Below, one piece after another: positions 7,888 to 16,445 of a DNA stretch of 64,000 nucleotides. The position numbers and the translations under genes are program-made. Where the stretch lies: positions 186,424-250,423 of the forward strand of contig NZ_AYPQ01000001.1 of NCBI RefSeq assembly GCF_000633635.1, written 5' to 3'. Source of the DNA: Enterococcus crotali. Its GTDB lineage: Bacteria > Bacillota > Bacilli > Lactobacillales > Enterococcaceae. Below the pieces are notes generated by a model. The model did not search any database. It saw nothing but the letters and a program-made list of their open reading frames with translations, and was not told the DNA's origin. Each line of letters starts with the position of its first letter. Position 1 is the stretch's first letter.

Positions 7888-8993
7888 TGAAAAGAAAAGC
7901 TAGATTACTTTTTGTATTGAGTGTGGCAGCTTTAATGTTGATAAGCTGTGCAACAAACAATACGAAAGAACCCAAAAAAACAGAGTCAATTGCAAGTTCT
8001 GAAAAAACGGAAGTAGAAGCAACACGTATTTTTGTAGATTCAGCTGATCGAAAAGTTGAGATACCTACAAAAATCAAAAAAATTGCGCCATCAGGACCAC
8101 TAGCACAAATTGTTTTGTACACAAGTTCACCAGAGTTATTGGTTGGTTTAGCTAGTCCATTTTCGGCTGAAGCCAAAGAGTTTATTGATAAAAAATATCA
8201 AGCACTACCCGAATTTGGTCAGTTTTATGGAAAAAATGCTAGTTTAAATATGGAAGCTTTGAGTGCAGTTGAACCAGATGTGATCATTGATATTGGTGAA
8301 GCAAAAAAAACGGTCAAAGAAGATATGGACAATCTGCAGGCTCAAATCAATATCCCAACAATTTTTATCGAAGCAAATCTAAAAAATATGCCGCAAACCT
8401 ATGAAAAACTTGGTGAATTATTAGGAAACTCAAAAGAAACTGCAAAGTTAAGTAAGTATTGTGAAACGGTTTTAAAACAAGCTGATCAAGTGCGTTCTTC
8501 GTTAAAAGAATCAGAACAAAAATCTGTTTATTATGCTTCTGGAAATGCTGGACTTAATACCAATGCTGCTGGTTCATTTCATGCTCAGGTCATTGACGAA
8601 GTGGGCGCAAAAAATGCCGCCGTAGATGTAGATATTGTGTCAAAAGGCGGAGGCACCGTGATTTCAATGGAACAACTGATTCAGTGGCAACCGGATTATA
8701 TTGTAGCAGATTCAAAAGATGTTTATGAATTGATCAAGTCAGATAAATCTTGGCAAGAGTTGACTGCTGTCAAATCTGATAGAGTCTATCAAGTACCTAC
8801 AGCTCCTTATAATTTTTTGGGTTCTCCACCATCTGTAAATCGAATTATAGGCATCGAATGGTTGGGACAGCTGATTTATCCAGATAAGTATCAAATCGAT
8901 GTTGAAGAGCAGATCCAAGAATTTTATACATTATTTTACCATGTCGAACCCACTTCAGAGCAAGTTAAAACAATCCTCGCAAATGCACAATAA
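7887..8993 (+). CDS. ABC transporter substrate-binding lipoprotein (FecB/MolA-like)
   Basis: 368 residues. A lipoprotein signal ends in LMLISC with the acylated Cys at position 21, then a Ser/Lys-rich linker and a type III periplasmic-binding fold: DSADRKVEIPTKIKKIAPSG, the central long helix region and the C-terminal PSVNRIIGIEWLGQLIYPDK. Such proteins end in a WLG-ll-yP motif as here. It would capture the metal or oxyanion at the membrane surface for the permease/ATPase pair. The ligand is inferred to be molybdate from the neighbouring molybdoenzyme genes; iron-siderophore or haem is the alternative. Confidence 0.87.
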   Translation: MKRKARLLFVLSVAALMLISCATNNTKEPKKTESIASSEKTEVEATRIFVDSADRKVEIPTKIKKIAPSGPLAQIVLYTSSPELLVGLASPFSAEAKEFIDKKYQALPEFGQFYGKNASLNMEALSAVEPDVIIDIGEAKKTVKEDMDNLQAQINIPTIFIEANLKNMPQTYEKLGELLGNSKETAKLSKYCETVLKQADQVRSSLKESEQKSVYYASGNAGLNTNAAGSFHAQVIDEVGAKNAAVDVDIVSKGGGTVISMEQLIQWQPDYIVADSKDVYELIKSDKSWQELTAVKSDRVYQVPTAPYNFLGSPPSVNRIIGIEWLGQLIYPDKYQIDVEEQIQEFYTLFYHVEPTSEQVKTILANAQ

Positions 8994-9045
8994 ATTTGGA
9001 AAATTACAAGAAGCTGTGGTATGGAAAGTTCGATAGGACTATTGC

Positions 9046-9231
9046 ATGGTTGCTCGGAACAGTTATCATCTGAAGGAATTAATCTGGACTGAATCTATTT
9101 TTTTAGATGATATCTCCCGATGCAAAAAAGTGACAGAACTAGTTGCTGAATTTACTAAAAAAGAAGTATACTATGTTCAAGAACCTTTTTATTATGCTGG
9201 TACGATCAGTGCTGCTCTAATTAGGAGATAA
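9046..9231 (+). CDS. Small unclassified ORF between the importer and xanthine dehydrogenase genes
   Basis: 61 codons (ELIWTESIFLDDISRCKKVT and VYYVQEPFYYAGTISAALI are typical stretches). No clear ribosome site precedes the ATG. The overlapping frame starting at 9020 (MESSIGLLHGCSEQ) also looks protein-like for about 23 codons, so this may be the remnant of a longer gene with an altered frame. The frame relationship does not fit the single-base losses seen elsewhere in the window. I do not recognise it. Confidence 0.25.
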   Translation: MVARNSYHLKELIWTESIFLDDISRCKKVTELVAEFTKKEVYYVQEPFYYAGTISAALIRR

Positions 9232-9258
9232 TAAAAATAAACAAAAAAAGTTTTTTTG

Positions 9259-9297
9259 CTAAAAAATAATTTTTAGACCTATAATTTGTGGTATAAT
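9259..9297 (+). promoter_or_regulatory. Promoter and palindromic box of the xanthine dehydrogenase gene
   Basis: The near-palindrome CTAAAAAATAATTTTTAG (9259-9276) is followed by AC, 13 bases and TATAAT (9292-9297). The same arrangement, box ending TTTTAGAC then 13 bases then TATAGT, precedes the flavodoxin gene at 17336-17375. The -35 match is poor, which suggests an activator or a repressor site that doubles as the upstream element. The factor is unknown. Confidence 0.5.
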
Positions 9298-9347
9298 CAT
9301 AGTGATTAAAAGCTATACTTATAACAGAAATTGAGGTGTAAAGAAAA

Positions 9348-11924
9348 ATGTATTCATTAGTAGTAAATGGAAAGACGGAAACCTGTGATACAAATAAGAA
9401 GCTGATGGACTTTCTCCGCGAAGATTTAAGCTTGACTGGAACAAAAGATGGTTGTAACCAAGGTTCTTGCGGCGCTTGCTCAGTGTTAATAAATGGAAGG
9501 GTTTCCAAAGCGTGTTTATTTAGTTTAGAGAAGTTGGAAGGCAAAGAAGTTGTTACGATCGAAGGTCTAAGTCAGCGTCAAAAAGATGTATATGCCTACG
9601 CCTTTGCTAAAACTGGCGCCGTTCAATGCGGTTATTGTATACCGGGCATCGTTATTTCAGCACAAGGATTACTCAATAAAAAAGAGGGGCCTAGCGATGA
9701 AGAGATACGAAAAGCGATTCGCGGAAATATTTGCCGCTGTACAGGTTATGTAAAAATTGTGGAAGCGATTCAATTAGCGGCTAAAATGTTTCGTGAAGAA
9801 TTGAGCATTCCGGATGAACGATCAACTGGAAAATTAGGAGAAGATTTAAAAAGAGTCGATGCAGTTGAAAAAACGTTGGGAACAGGGTTGTATGTCGATG
9901 ATATCACGGTGGAAGGAATGCTTCATGCGTCTGCTGTTCGTAGTGAATATCCAAGAGCAAAAGTCTTAAAAATCGATACTAGTAAGGCATTAGAACATCC
10001 TGAATGTATAGCAGTATTAACAGCGAAAGATGTTCCGGGAAATAATAAGATTGGTCATTTAGAGTTTATTTCAGATTGGGATGTCTTGATTCCAGAAGGT
10101 GAAATCACACGTTATGTTGGAGATGCTATCGTATTAGTTGTTTCAAAAGAAAAAAAATTTTTGGAAGAAATCAAAGAATTAGTGGAAATCACGTATGAAG
10201 AACTTGTCCCAATAACAACCTGTGAAGAGGCATTAGCGCAAGAGACACCATTGATTCATGAAAAAGGCAATATTTTATCTCACGAGCATCTTGTTAGAGG
10301 CAGTGCTGATGAAAAATTAGCTACATCAAAACATGTGGTAACGCAACATTATTCAGTTCCAATAAATGAGCACGCTTTCATGGAGCCGGAATGTGCGATT
10401 GCAATGCCAGAAGGTGAAGAGGGAATTCTTCTTTATAGTGCAGGGCAAAGCATCTATGATGAGCAACGTGAAGTAGCTCGTATGCTGGGTGTAGAAAAAG
10501 AGCAGATCCATGTTCAATCCAAGTTGGTGGGAGGAGGTTTCGGCGGAAAAGAAGATATGAGTGTTCAACATCATGCTTCGCTTGCAGCATGGTGTTTACA
10601 AAAACCAGTCAAGGTATTACTCAGTCGCCAAGAAAGCTTGATGGTCCATCCAAAACGTCATGGCATGGAAATGGATTTTACTACAGGGTGTGACGCTGAA
10701 GGTAATTTAACTGCAATGAAAGCTGTGATCTATGCTGATACTGGTGCATATGCCTCTTTAGGCGGTCCTGTATTGCAGCGGGCTTGTACCCACGCGGCTG
10801 GACCTTATAAATATCAACATATTGATGTGGAAGGCTTTGCGGTGTACACGAATAATCCACCAGCTGGAGCATTCCGAGGCTTTGGTGTTTGTCAAACAGC
10901 TTTTGCTATTGAAAATAATCTTAATTTGTTAGCAGAAAAAGTGGGGATTTCACAATGGGATATTCGCTATAAGAATGCTGTTGCACACGGGGATTCATTG
11001 CCAAATGGACAGTTAGTCTCTAAAAATGCGGCGTTGAAAGAAACTTTACTGGCAGTTAAAGATGCCTATGATAATGCTAAGATTGCTGGGATTTCCTGTT
11101 TCTTCAAAAATAGTGGGATCGGTGTTGGTTTATCCGATGTAGGTCGTTGTATCGTTTCTGTGGAAGAAGGAAAAGTTCATGTAAGAACCAGTGCGGCTTG
11201 TATTGGGCAAGGAATGGCGACGGTCACGACCCAAGTAGCGTGTGAAACCCTAAACCTACCACCAGAGATGATCATTGCAGAAGCACCAGATACGCGCCGA
11301 ACGCCAGATTCTGGTACAACGACGGCTTCCCGTCAATCCTTATTCACAGGTGAAGCAACTAGAAGAGCTGCGATGCAATTACGTTATGAACTTGATATGG
11401 GTCGGGCTTTGTCTGATTTAGAAGGTCAAGAATTTTATGGTGAATATTCAGCTAAAACAGATCCATTGATCAATGATAAAAAGAGTCCTGTCAGTCATGC
11501 AGGCTATGGGTATGCTGCTGAAGTAGCTATTCTTGATGAAAAAGGAAAAGTAGAAAAATTTGTTGCCGCATATGATATGGGACAAGTAGTTAATCCAAAA
11601 GCTGCACAAGGACAAATCGAAGGCGGAATCGTGATGGGAATGGGCTATGCTTTAACAGAAAAATTTGTTATGGAAGAAGGATACGTTAAAGCAAAATATG
11701 CTACGTTAGGTTTGCTAAATGCTGCTCAAGTGCCACCCATTGAAACGATTTTAGTACAAGCAAAAGAGATTCATGACGGCTTGGCGTATGGGATCAAAGG
11801 CGTAGGCGAATTAGCAACAATTCCGACTGCACCAGCTTTATCTGGCGCTTATTATGCATTAGATGGACAACTAAGATCAACGTTACCGATGGAAGATACA
11901 TTTTATCAAAAAAAGAAAAAATAA
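9348..11924 (+). CDS. xdh: Selenium-dependent xanthine dehydrogenase (2Fe-2S + molybdopterin subunits fused)
   Basis: 858 residues. The N-terminal [2Fe-2S] domain has Cys36, 41, 44 and 56; the second cluster domain has Cys94, 97, 129 and 131 (QCGYCIPG and GNICRCTGY). From about residue 165 follows the molybdopterin-binding region, with GGGFGGKED near residue 397, PAGAFRGFGVCQ, a late QSLFTGEATRRAAM and the active-site GVGELATIPTAPA near the C-terminus. There is no FAD domain, so electrons must leave by a separate partner. This domain plan and the selD, yqeB, yqeC and yedF neighbours identify the selenium-dependent molybdenum hydroxylase type, in which selenium is a labile ligand of the Mo cofactor. 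It hydroxylates xanthine, hypoxanthine or a related purine in the cytosol. Confidence 0.93.
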   Translation: MYSLVVNGKTETCDTNKKLMDFLREDLSLTGTKDGCNQGSCGACSVLINGRVSKACLFSLEKLEGKEVVTIEGLSQRQKDVYAYAFAKTGAVQCGYCIPGIVISAQGLLNKKEGPSDEEIRKAIRGNICRCTGYVKIVEAIQLAAKMFREELSIPDERSTGKLGEDLKRVDAVEKTLGTGLYVDDITVEGMLHASAVRSEYPRAKVLKIDTSKALEHPECIAVLTAKDVPGNNKIGHLEFISDWDVLIPEGEITRYVGDAIVLVVSKEKKFLEEIKELVEITYEELVPITTCEEALAQETPLIHEKGNILSHEHLVRGSADEKLATSKHVVTQHYSVPINEHAFMEPECAIAMPEGEEGILLYSAGQSIYDEQREVARMLGVEKEQIHVQSKLVGGGFGGKEDMSVQHHASLAAWCLQKPVKVLLSRQESLMVHPKRHGMEMDFTTGCDAEGNLTAMKAVIYADTGAYASLGGPVLQRACTHAAGPYKYQHIDVEGFAVYTNNPPAGAFRGFGVCQTAFAIENNLNLLAEKVGISQWDIRYKNAVAHGDSLPNGQLVSKNAALKETLLAVKDAYDNAKIAGISCFFKNSGIGVGLSDVGRCIVSVEEGKVHVRTSAACIGQGMATVTTQVACETLNLPPEMIIAEAPDTRRTPDSGTTTASRQSLFTGEATRRAAMQLRYELDMGRALSDLEGQEFYGEYSAKTDPLINDKKSPVSHAGYGYAAEVAILDEKGKVEKFVAAYDMGQVVNPKAAQGQIEGGIVMGMGYALTEKFVMEEGYVKAKYATLGLLNAAQVPPIETILVQAKEIHDGLAYGIKGVGELATIPTAPALSGAYYALDGQLRSTLPMEDTFYQKKKK

Positions 11925-11970
11925 ATAATTGATTCTGTGATGTGCTTGAAAAACGGCTCACAAAGGCGAA

Positions 11971-12010
11971 AGAAACGCATCTGATAAATAAAATTGGGTG
12001 CGTTTTTATT
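11971..12010 (+). terminator. Weak hairpin downstream of xanthine dehydrogenase
   Basis: AAACGCA (11973-11979) pairs with TGCGTTT (11999-12005), followed by TTATT. With only a seven-pair stem and a 19-base loop it may be a partial terminator that lowers expression of the maturation genes relative to the dehydrogenase. Confidence 0.4.
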
Positions 12011-12049
12011 GTTTGTGAAAAGCGTTTGTAAAAAAAAGGAGCAACCTAA

Positions 12050-12659
12050 ATGCTGAAAATCAGTGCCATCATTATGGCCTCCGGAAATTCTTCAAGGATG
12101 GGGACAAATAAATTGAGCCTTGATTATCAAGGTCAAACATTTTTAGAACATGTATTGAAACTGTCAAAAAAAATGGCATTTTTGAACGAATCTTAGTGAT
12201 ATCACCAGAGAATCTTCAAAATATAAGTATTCCTCAAGATAAGGAACTCAAAGTCATTCAAAATTTTGAAGCAGATCAAGGTCAAAGTACAAGTGTTCGT
12301 TTAGGAACAAAAGCCGCTTCAGGAGATGGTTACCTTTATCTGACAGTGGATCAGCCACTTTTAAATCAAAACATACTAGAAGTTCTTTGTACTGAGTATT
12401 CTAAGAAAACGATTGTTTTTCCTGTCGATCAACAGGGCAGGCCGTACAGTCCCATTTTTTTGGTCAGATATTTCGATCAGAATTGTTGCAGGTTACTGGA
12501 AAAGCAGGAGGACGGGCTGTTCGAGATAACCATCCAGAGGCGTGGCGTGAGATCCGGGTGACAGATTCTAAACGGTTGATCGATATCGATACACCAGAAG
12601 AATATCACTATCTAGTTAACCAAAGCTCAGCTGAGAGTGGGAGGGGAAAGCCAAAATGA
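12050..12659 (+). pseudogene. mocA: MocA-like molybdenum cofactor nucleotidyltransferase, two frameshifts
   Basis: The start MLKISAIIMASGNSSRMGTN carries the nucleotidyltransferase loop (A-S/A-G-x-S-x-R-M-G). The frame breaks at the A8 run 12166-12173: one more A gives LSKKNGIFERILVISPEN in place of a stop. A second break lies at 12480, where one more G gives FDQELLQVTGKAGGRAVRDN, which then reads through IDIDTPEEYHYL to a TGA overlapping the next ATG. Restored length is about 203 residues, normal for MocA (CTP:molybdopterin cytidylyltransferase) and relatives. It would add a nucleotide to the Mo cofactor before insertion in the dehydrogenase. Both breaks are single-base losses, so the gene is probably intact in the organism. 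Confidence 0.82.
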
Positions 12660-13807
12660 AGCAACCAGTCTATTTAAACCATGCAGCTACTTCTAATCAC
12701 AAATTTGAAGAAACGATCAAAGAATTAACCAACTATTTAGTAGCCAATAATAATTTAAATGCGAATCGCGGTGCTCAAAATATGGCTGAACTTGAATTGA
12801 TATTTGAAGCGCGTCAATCTTTAGCAGATTTCTTTGGGGCACCGGACCCTGCACATATTATTTTTACACCAAACGCAACCACTTCGTTGAACATGGTGTT
12901 AAATGGCTTATTAAAAAAAGGAGATCACGTATTGACGACAGCAGTCGAGCATAACGCGGTCGCCCGTCCACTCAACTTGCTGGAAATAGAAAAAAATATT
13001 GCAGTAACTTATCTAGAGTGTGAATCAAACGGCCGTCTTGATCCTAGCCAAATCGAACATCTGATTCGACCTGAAACAAAAGTACTGATAATGACCCATG
13101 CCTCAAATGTTTTGGGGACAATTCTACCTGTGAAAGAATGCTTTAAAATAGCGAAGGACCACGGAATTATCACGGTTTTGGACAGTGCGCAAACTGCAGG
13201 TTTTCTACCAATCGATATGGAGGAGCTGTCGATCGATGTATTAGCTTTCACAGGACATAAAGGGCTGATGGGCCTTTCTGGGATCGGCGGGTTTGCTTTG
13301 GCCCTAAATGTAGAAAAACTGATTGATCCATGGTTGAGCGGCGGTACAGGAAGTGCTTCGCAGTCATTGAAACAACCTGATTTTTTACCTGATAAATTTG
13401 AACCAGGAACAGCAAACACGCTAGGAATTCTAAGTTTAAAAAGCGCCATCCAGCAAATTAGAGAAATTGGATTAAAAAAAATCGAAATTCATGAACGGAT
13501 GCTAACAGCTCGCTTTTTGGCAGGACTAAAAAGGCTACCGCTCAATATTTTAGGAACCTCGGATCCAAAGCAGAGTGTACCTGTTATTTCTATTACGGCA
13601 CCGACAATTGATTCTAGCGAGCTTTCACAGCTATTATTTGAACGTTACCAAATCATTACCAGATATGGTCTCCATTGTTCTCCGCTGGCACATCAAACAG
13701 CGGGAACACTAAATGACGGTGCGGTTCGTTTTAGTTTTGGCTGGAATACGACCGTTGCAGAAATTGATTATACATTGAACGCACTAGGTGAAATTTTTTC
13801 GAAATAG
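12656..13807 (+). CDS. Class V aminotransferase, cysteine desulfurase-like (selenium delivery)
   Basis: 383 residues. It has the class V fold: YLNHAATSNHKF at the start, VLTTAVEHNAVARPL near 100, the PLP lysine in AFTGHKGLMG (K202) and a persulfide/selenide-type cysteine in YGLHCSPLAH (C341). It resembles the NifS/Csd family, and in orphan-SelD clusters such a protein is found beside selD. The likely role is to release selenium from selenocysteine, or sulfur from cysteine, for SelD and the Mo cofactor. It overlaps the mocA stop by 4 bases and SelD follows 18 bases on. The housekeeping IscS/SufS role is covered by sufS near 59 kb. Confidence 0.85.
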   Translation: MKQPVYLNHAATSNHKFEETIKELTNYLVANNNLNANRGAQNMAELELIFEARQSLADFFGAPDPAHIIFTPNATTSLNMVLNGLLKKGDHVLTTAVEHNAVARPLNLLEIEKNIAVTYLECESNGRLDPSQIEHLIRPETKVLIMTHASNVLGTILPVKECFKIAKDHGIITVLDSAQTAGFLPIDMEELSIDVLAFTGHKGLMGLSGIGGFALALNVEKLIDPWLSGGTGSASQSLKQPDFLPDKFEPGTANTLGILSLKSAIQQIREIGLKKIEIHERMLTARFLAGLKRLPLNILGTSDPKQSVPVISITAPTIDSSELSQLLFERYQIITRYGLHCSPLAHQTAGTLNDGAVRFSFGWNTTVAEIDYTLNALGEIFSK

Positions 13808-13825
13808 CGATAAAGGAGAACGTCA

Positions 13826-14847
13826 ATGGACTTTTTATCACAATGTACATCCGGTGGTTGTGGAGCGAAAATCGGACCAAACGAATTAGCCGGATTTTTA
13901 AGTAATTTGCCTAAATTTTCTGATGAAAAATTGTTAGTAGGTTTTGATTCTTCTGATGATGCAGCTATTTATCAATTATCAGAAGAGCTGGCGTTGATTT
14001 CTACAGTAGATTTTTTCTCACCAATGGTTGAAGACCCACGTACATTTGGCAGGATCGCAGCTGCAAATGCCATGAGTGATGTATATGCGATGGGAGGAGA
14101 AGTGTTATTTGCTTTGAACGTAGTTTGTTTTCCGGAAAAACTTGAGAAACAAATCCTTTCGGAAATCCTTATTGGCGGGGCTGAGAAACTCAAAGAAGCA
14201 CAAGCCTCTTTGGCTGGCGGCCATTCAATTTATGACCACGAGCCAAAGTATGGTCTGGCAGTAACCGGTCAAGTGGATCCGCAAAAATCATCCATAATAA
14301 TACGCCTAAAATAGGAGACATTTTAATCCTTACGAAAGCGTTAGGCGTTGGATTGATTTTGTCAGCAATGAGAGGAGGATTGGCATCGAATACAGCAGAA
14401 AGTGCGGCAATTGATTCTATGGAACGACTAAATAAATATGCTGCGCAAAAGATGCAAGATTTCCCTGTTCATGCTTGTACAGATGTGACTGGTTTTGGTT
14501 TATTAGTCCATGCCAACGAAATGGCTGCTGAACATGTGACCTTGGTCATTGATACAGAACAATTGCCGCTTTTGCCAGAGGCCTATCATTATGCTGAAGA
14601 ATTTTTAGCAACTGCCGCAGGACAAAGAAATCGCCAATTTATTGAATCAAAAGTTGATTTGACAGCAATCACACCAGCTTTTCAGGAGATTTTGTGTGAT
14701 CCACAGACCTCAGGAGGCTTATTATTAAGTGTTGCACCCAATTCCGCGATGGAATGTCTTGAAGCGATTCAAAAGGATGACCCCGCGGCGAAGATCATTG
14801 GTGAAGTCTGTAAAAAAGAACACAATCAGTCAATCATTATTTTATGA
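13826..14847 (+). pseudogene. selD: Selenide, water dikinase (SelD), frameshifted
   Basis: The N-terminal TSGGCGAKIGP holds the catalytic Cys12 and Lys15. Then come DDAAIYQLSEELALISTVDF, ANAMSDVYAMGGEVLFALN, LAGGHSI and the AIR-synthase-type C-terminal half (ACTDVTGFGLLVHANEMA, CDPQTSGGLLLSV). SelD uses ATP and selenide to make selenophosphate. The frame breaks at the A5 run 14283-14287; one more A restores PQKIIHNNTPKIGDILILTK, giving about 341 residues, normal for SelD. No selA, selB or selC is visible, so this is the orphan-SelD type in which selenophosphate serves the molybdenum hydroxylase and not selenocysteine insertion. Confidence 0.9.
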
Positions 14848-14863
14848 GAAAGAAGGAGCCAGG

Positions 14864-15453
14864 ATGAAAAAGATCAGTGCGCTAGGAAAACCTTGTCCGA
14901 TTCCTGTAATCGAAGCAAAAAAGGCCATTCGAGAATTAACAGAGGTGGGCGGAACTGTAGAAATAATCGTTGATAATGAAGTATCAGTGAACAATGTTCA
15001 AAAAATGGCTGTAGGCTTAGGTTTGAAAACAAACATGCATCAATTAAGAAGTGATCAATTTGCAGTAATGATTGATGTACCTAAAGAGTGGGAGAAAACG
15101 GACATCAATGCTGGAAACAATCAACTAGTCATTGCTTTTGGCCAAAAACGATGGGAGCTGGTGATCCTGAATTAGGGGAGATACTATTGAAAAGTTATAT
15201 TTATTCTTTGACCGAACTGGATACGCCACCTGAACACCTATTATTTTTCAATAGTGGGGCCTTTTTGACGAATCAAGTATCTACTGTATTAAAAGATCTA
15301 CAAGTCTTAGTGGAAAAAGGAACTCAGATCAGCACTTGCGGGGCATGTTTGGATTTTTACCAAATCAAAGAAACCTTGGCAATCGGTGAAATAACGAATA
15401 TGTATGGCATCACAGAAGTAATGGCGCAAGCTAAAAAGGTGATCAATTTTTAA
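14864..15453 (+). pseudogene. yedF: YedF-type selenium metabolism protein (TusA-like + DsrE-like), frameshifted
   Basis: The first half is a TusA/SirA domain with ISALGKPCPIPVIEAKK (Cys11). The frame breaks at the A5 run 15144-15148; one more A joins VIAFGQKTMGAGDPELGEIL to the second half, a DsrE-like domain ending in STCGACLDFYQIK. The two-domain plan with the MGxGDxELG linker is the YedF form found with SelD and selenium-dependent molybdenum hydroxylases. It probably carries sulfur or selenium as a persulfide or perselenide between the desulfurase-like enzyme, SelD and the cofactor maturases. Restored length is about 196 residues. The start follows AAGGAGCC and the stop of selD by 16 bases. 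Confidence 0.85.
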
Positions 15454-15468
15454 AGATGAGGTGATCAA

Positions 15469-15726
15469 ATGGAGTATCTTTTGACCTTTCAAAATACGCA
15501 TTATGCTATCCATAGTGAAAAAATCTTGATCCAAAAAAAGATTCCTGTATCAGTGATGGCACTACCAGGTAGTTTAGGCGATTTTTGTGGAATTTGTTTG
15601 AGAGTAGCAAAATCAGATTTGGTTGATGGGCGAAAATACTTAAGCGAAGCGAGTATACCAATTGAAGGTATTTTTAAAATAGAAAGAGCCCATAATGAAA
15701 GGACGTATATACAATGGAAACCTTGA
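15469..15726 (+). CDS. DUF3343 family putative Se/S carrier protein
   Basis: 85 residues. It reads MEYLLTFQNTHYAIHSEKIL, then VMALPGSLGDFCGICLRVAK, whose CGIC pair suits a thiol carrier role. DUF3343 proteins recur in orphan-SelD islands and are thought to carry selenium or sulfur. A GAGGTG ribosome site precedes it. Its last 13 bases overlap the yqeC start, so expression is coupled with yqeC and yqeB. Confidence 0.82.
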   Translation: MEYLLTFQNTHYAIHSEKILIQKKIPVSVMALPGSLGDFCGICLRVAKSDLVDGRKYLSEASIPIEGIFKIERAHNERTYIQWKP

Positions 15727-16445
15727 GCCATTGTTTTGATTTACAAGGGCAACAAGTCATCTCACTGATTGGCAGTGGTGGGAAAACAAGCGTGATGTGG
15801 TATTTAGCTAATTGTTATCGTAATGAGAAGATTTTAGTCAGTACAACAACTAAAATTGGCCGCGCTAATGAGTCCCTCTATGATTTTTTCTATGGTGATC
15901 AATTTTCTGATTTAGGTAAAGATGGTGTGGGGATTACTTTGGCGGGAACTGTCATGGCTAATGGCTATAAGTTGAGCTCACTGCCACTTACTGTATTCCA
16001 AACAGCTCTGCAGCAGTTTGATAAAGTATTTTTAGAAGCAGATGGATCTAAGCAGTTACCATTAAAAGGCTGGGAAACGTTTGAACCAGTTATTCTACCA
16101 GAAACAACCGTTACAATTGGATTGGTTCCGATATCTGTTTTGGGACGAAAGATTGATCGAAGTACGATTCATCGTCTTGAGCTTTTTTTACGGGCAACAG
16201 GTGCAGACGAAGGAGCCCTTATTACAGAGGAAATCCTAGCTGAAATTATTGCAAGTCCAACTGGCTTATGGTCCAAAAGTCATGGTCAAAGAATCTTATG
16301 CATCAATCAAGTTGAAACACCAAACCAATTGATACAGGCAAAAAAAATCTTGTCGTTACTTCCAACGATGCTATTAAAGCGCCTAAGTAAAGTTATTGCT
16401 TGTAATGTTCAGTCAAAGGAAGGGGTGATCTTATGGGAAAAGTAA
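15714..16445 (+). CDS. yqeC: Selenium-dependent Mo hydroxylase maturation protein YqeC
   Basis: 243 residues with a P-loop at SLIGSGGKTSVMW (K24), VSTTTKIG near residue 43, FLEADGSKQLPLKGW near 107 and GLVPISVLGRKID, all typical of YqeC. The protein family is restricted to genomes with selenium-dependent molybdenum hydroxylases; its reaction is not established, and a nucleotide-driven step in forming the Se-Mo cofactor is assumed. Both ends overlap neighbours by 13 bases (DUF3343 upstream, yqeB downstream). Confidence 0.88.
   Translation: METLSHCFDLQGQQVISLIGSGGKTSVMWYLANCYRNEKILVSTTTKIGRANESLYDFFYGDQFSDLGKDGVGITLAGTVMANGYKLSSLPLTVFQTALQQFDKVFLEADGSKQLPLKGWETFEPVILPETTVTIGLVPISVLGRKIDRSTIHRLELFLRATGADEGALITEEILAEIIASPTGLWSKSHGQRILCINQVETPNQLIQAKKILSLLPTMLLKRLSKVIACNVQSKEGVILWEK

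Noticed and set aside
7829-8176. 115-codon open frame on the minus strand
   Set aside because: It is antisense to the substrate-binding lipoprotein, whose own motifs are clear.
9020-9231. Single-base repair joining the 9020 frame with the 9046 frame
   Set aside because: The shift needed is in the opposite direction to the single-base losses seen elsewhere, so it does not fit the same explanation.
9348-11924. In-frame UGA selenocysteine in the dehydrogenase
   Set aside because: The frame is complete without an internal stop and ends normally; selenium is expected as a cofactor ligand, not as selenocysteine.
13009-13449. 146-codon open frame on the minus strand
   Set aside because: It lies wholly inside the cysteine desulfurase-like gene, has low-complexity Ser/Pro-rich content typical of an antisense shadow, and has no ribosome site.
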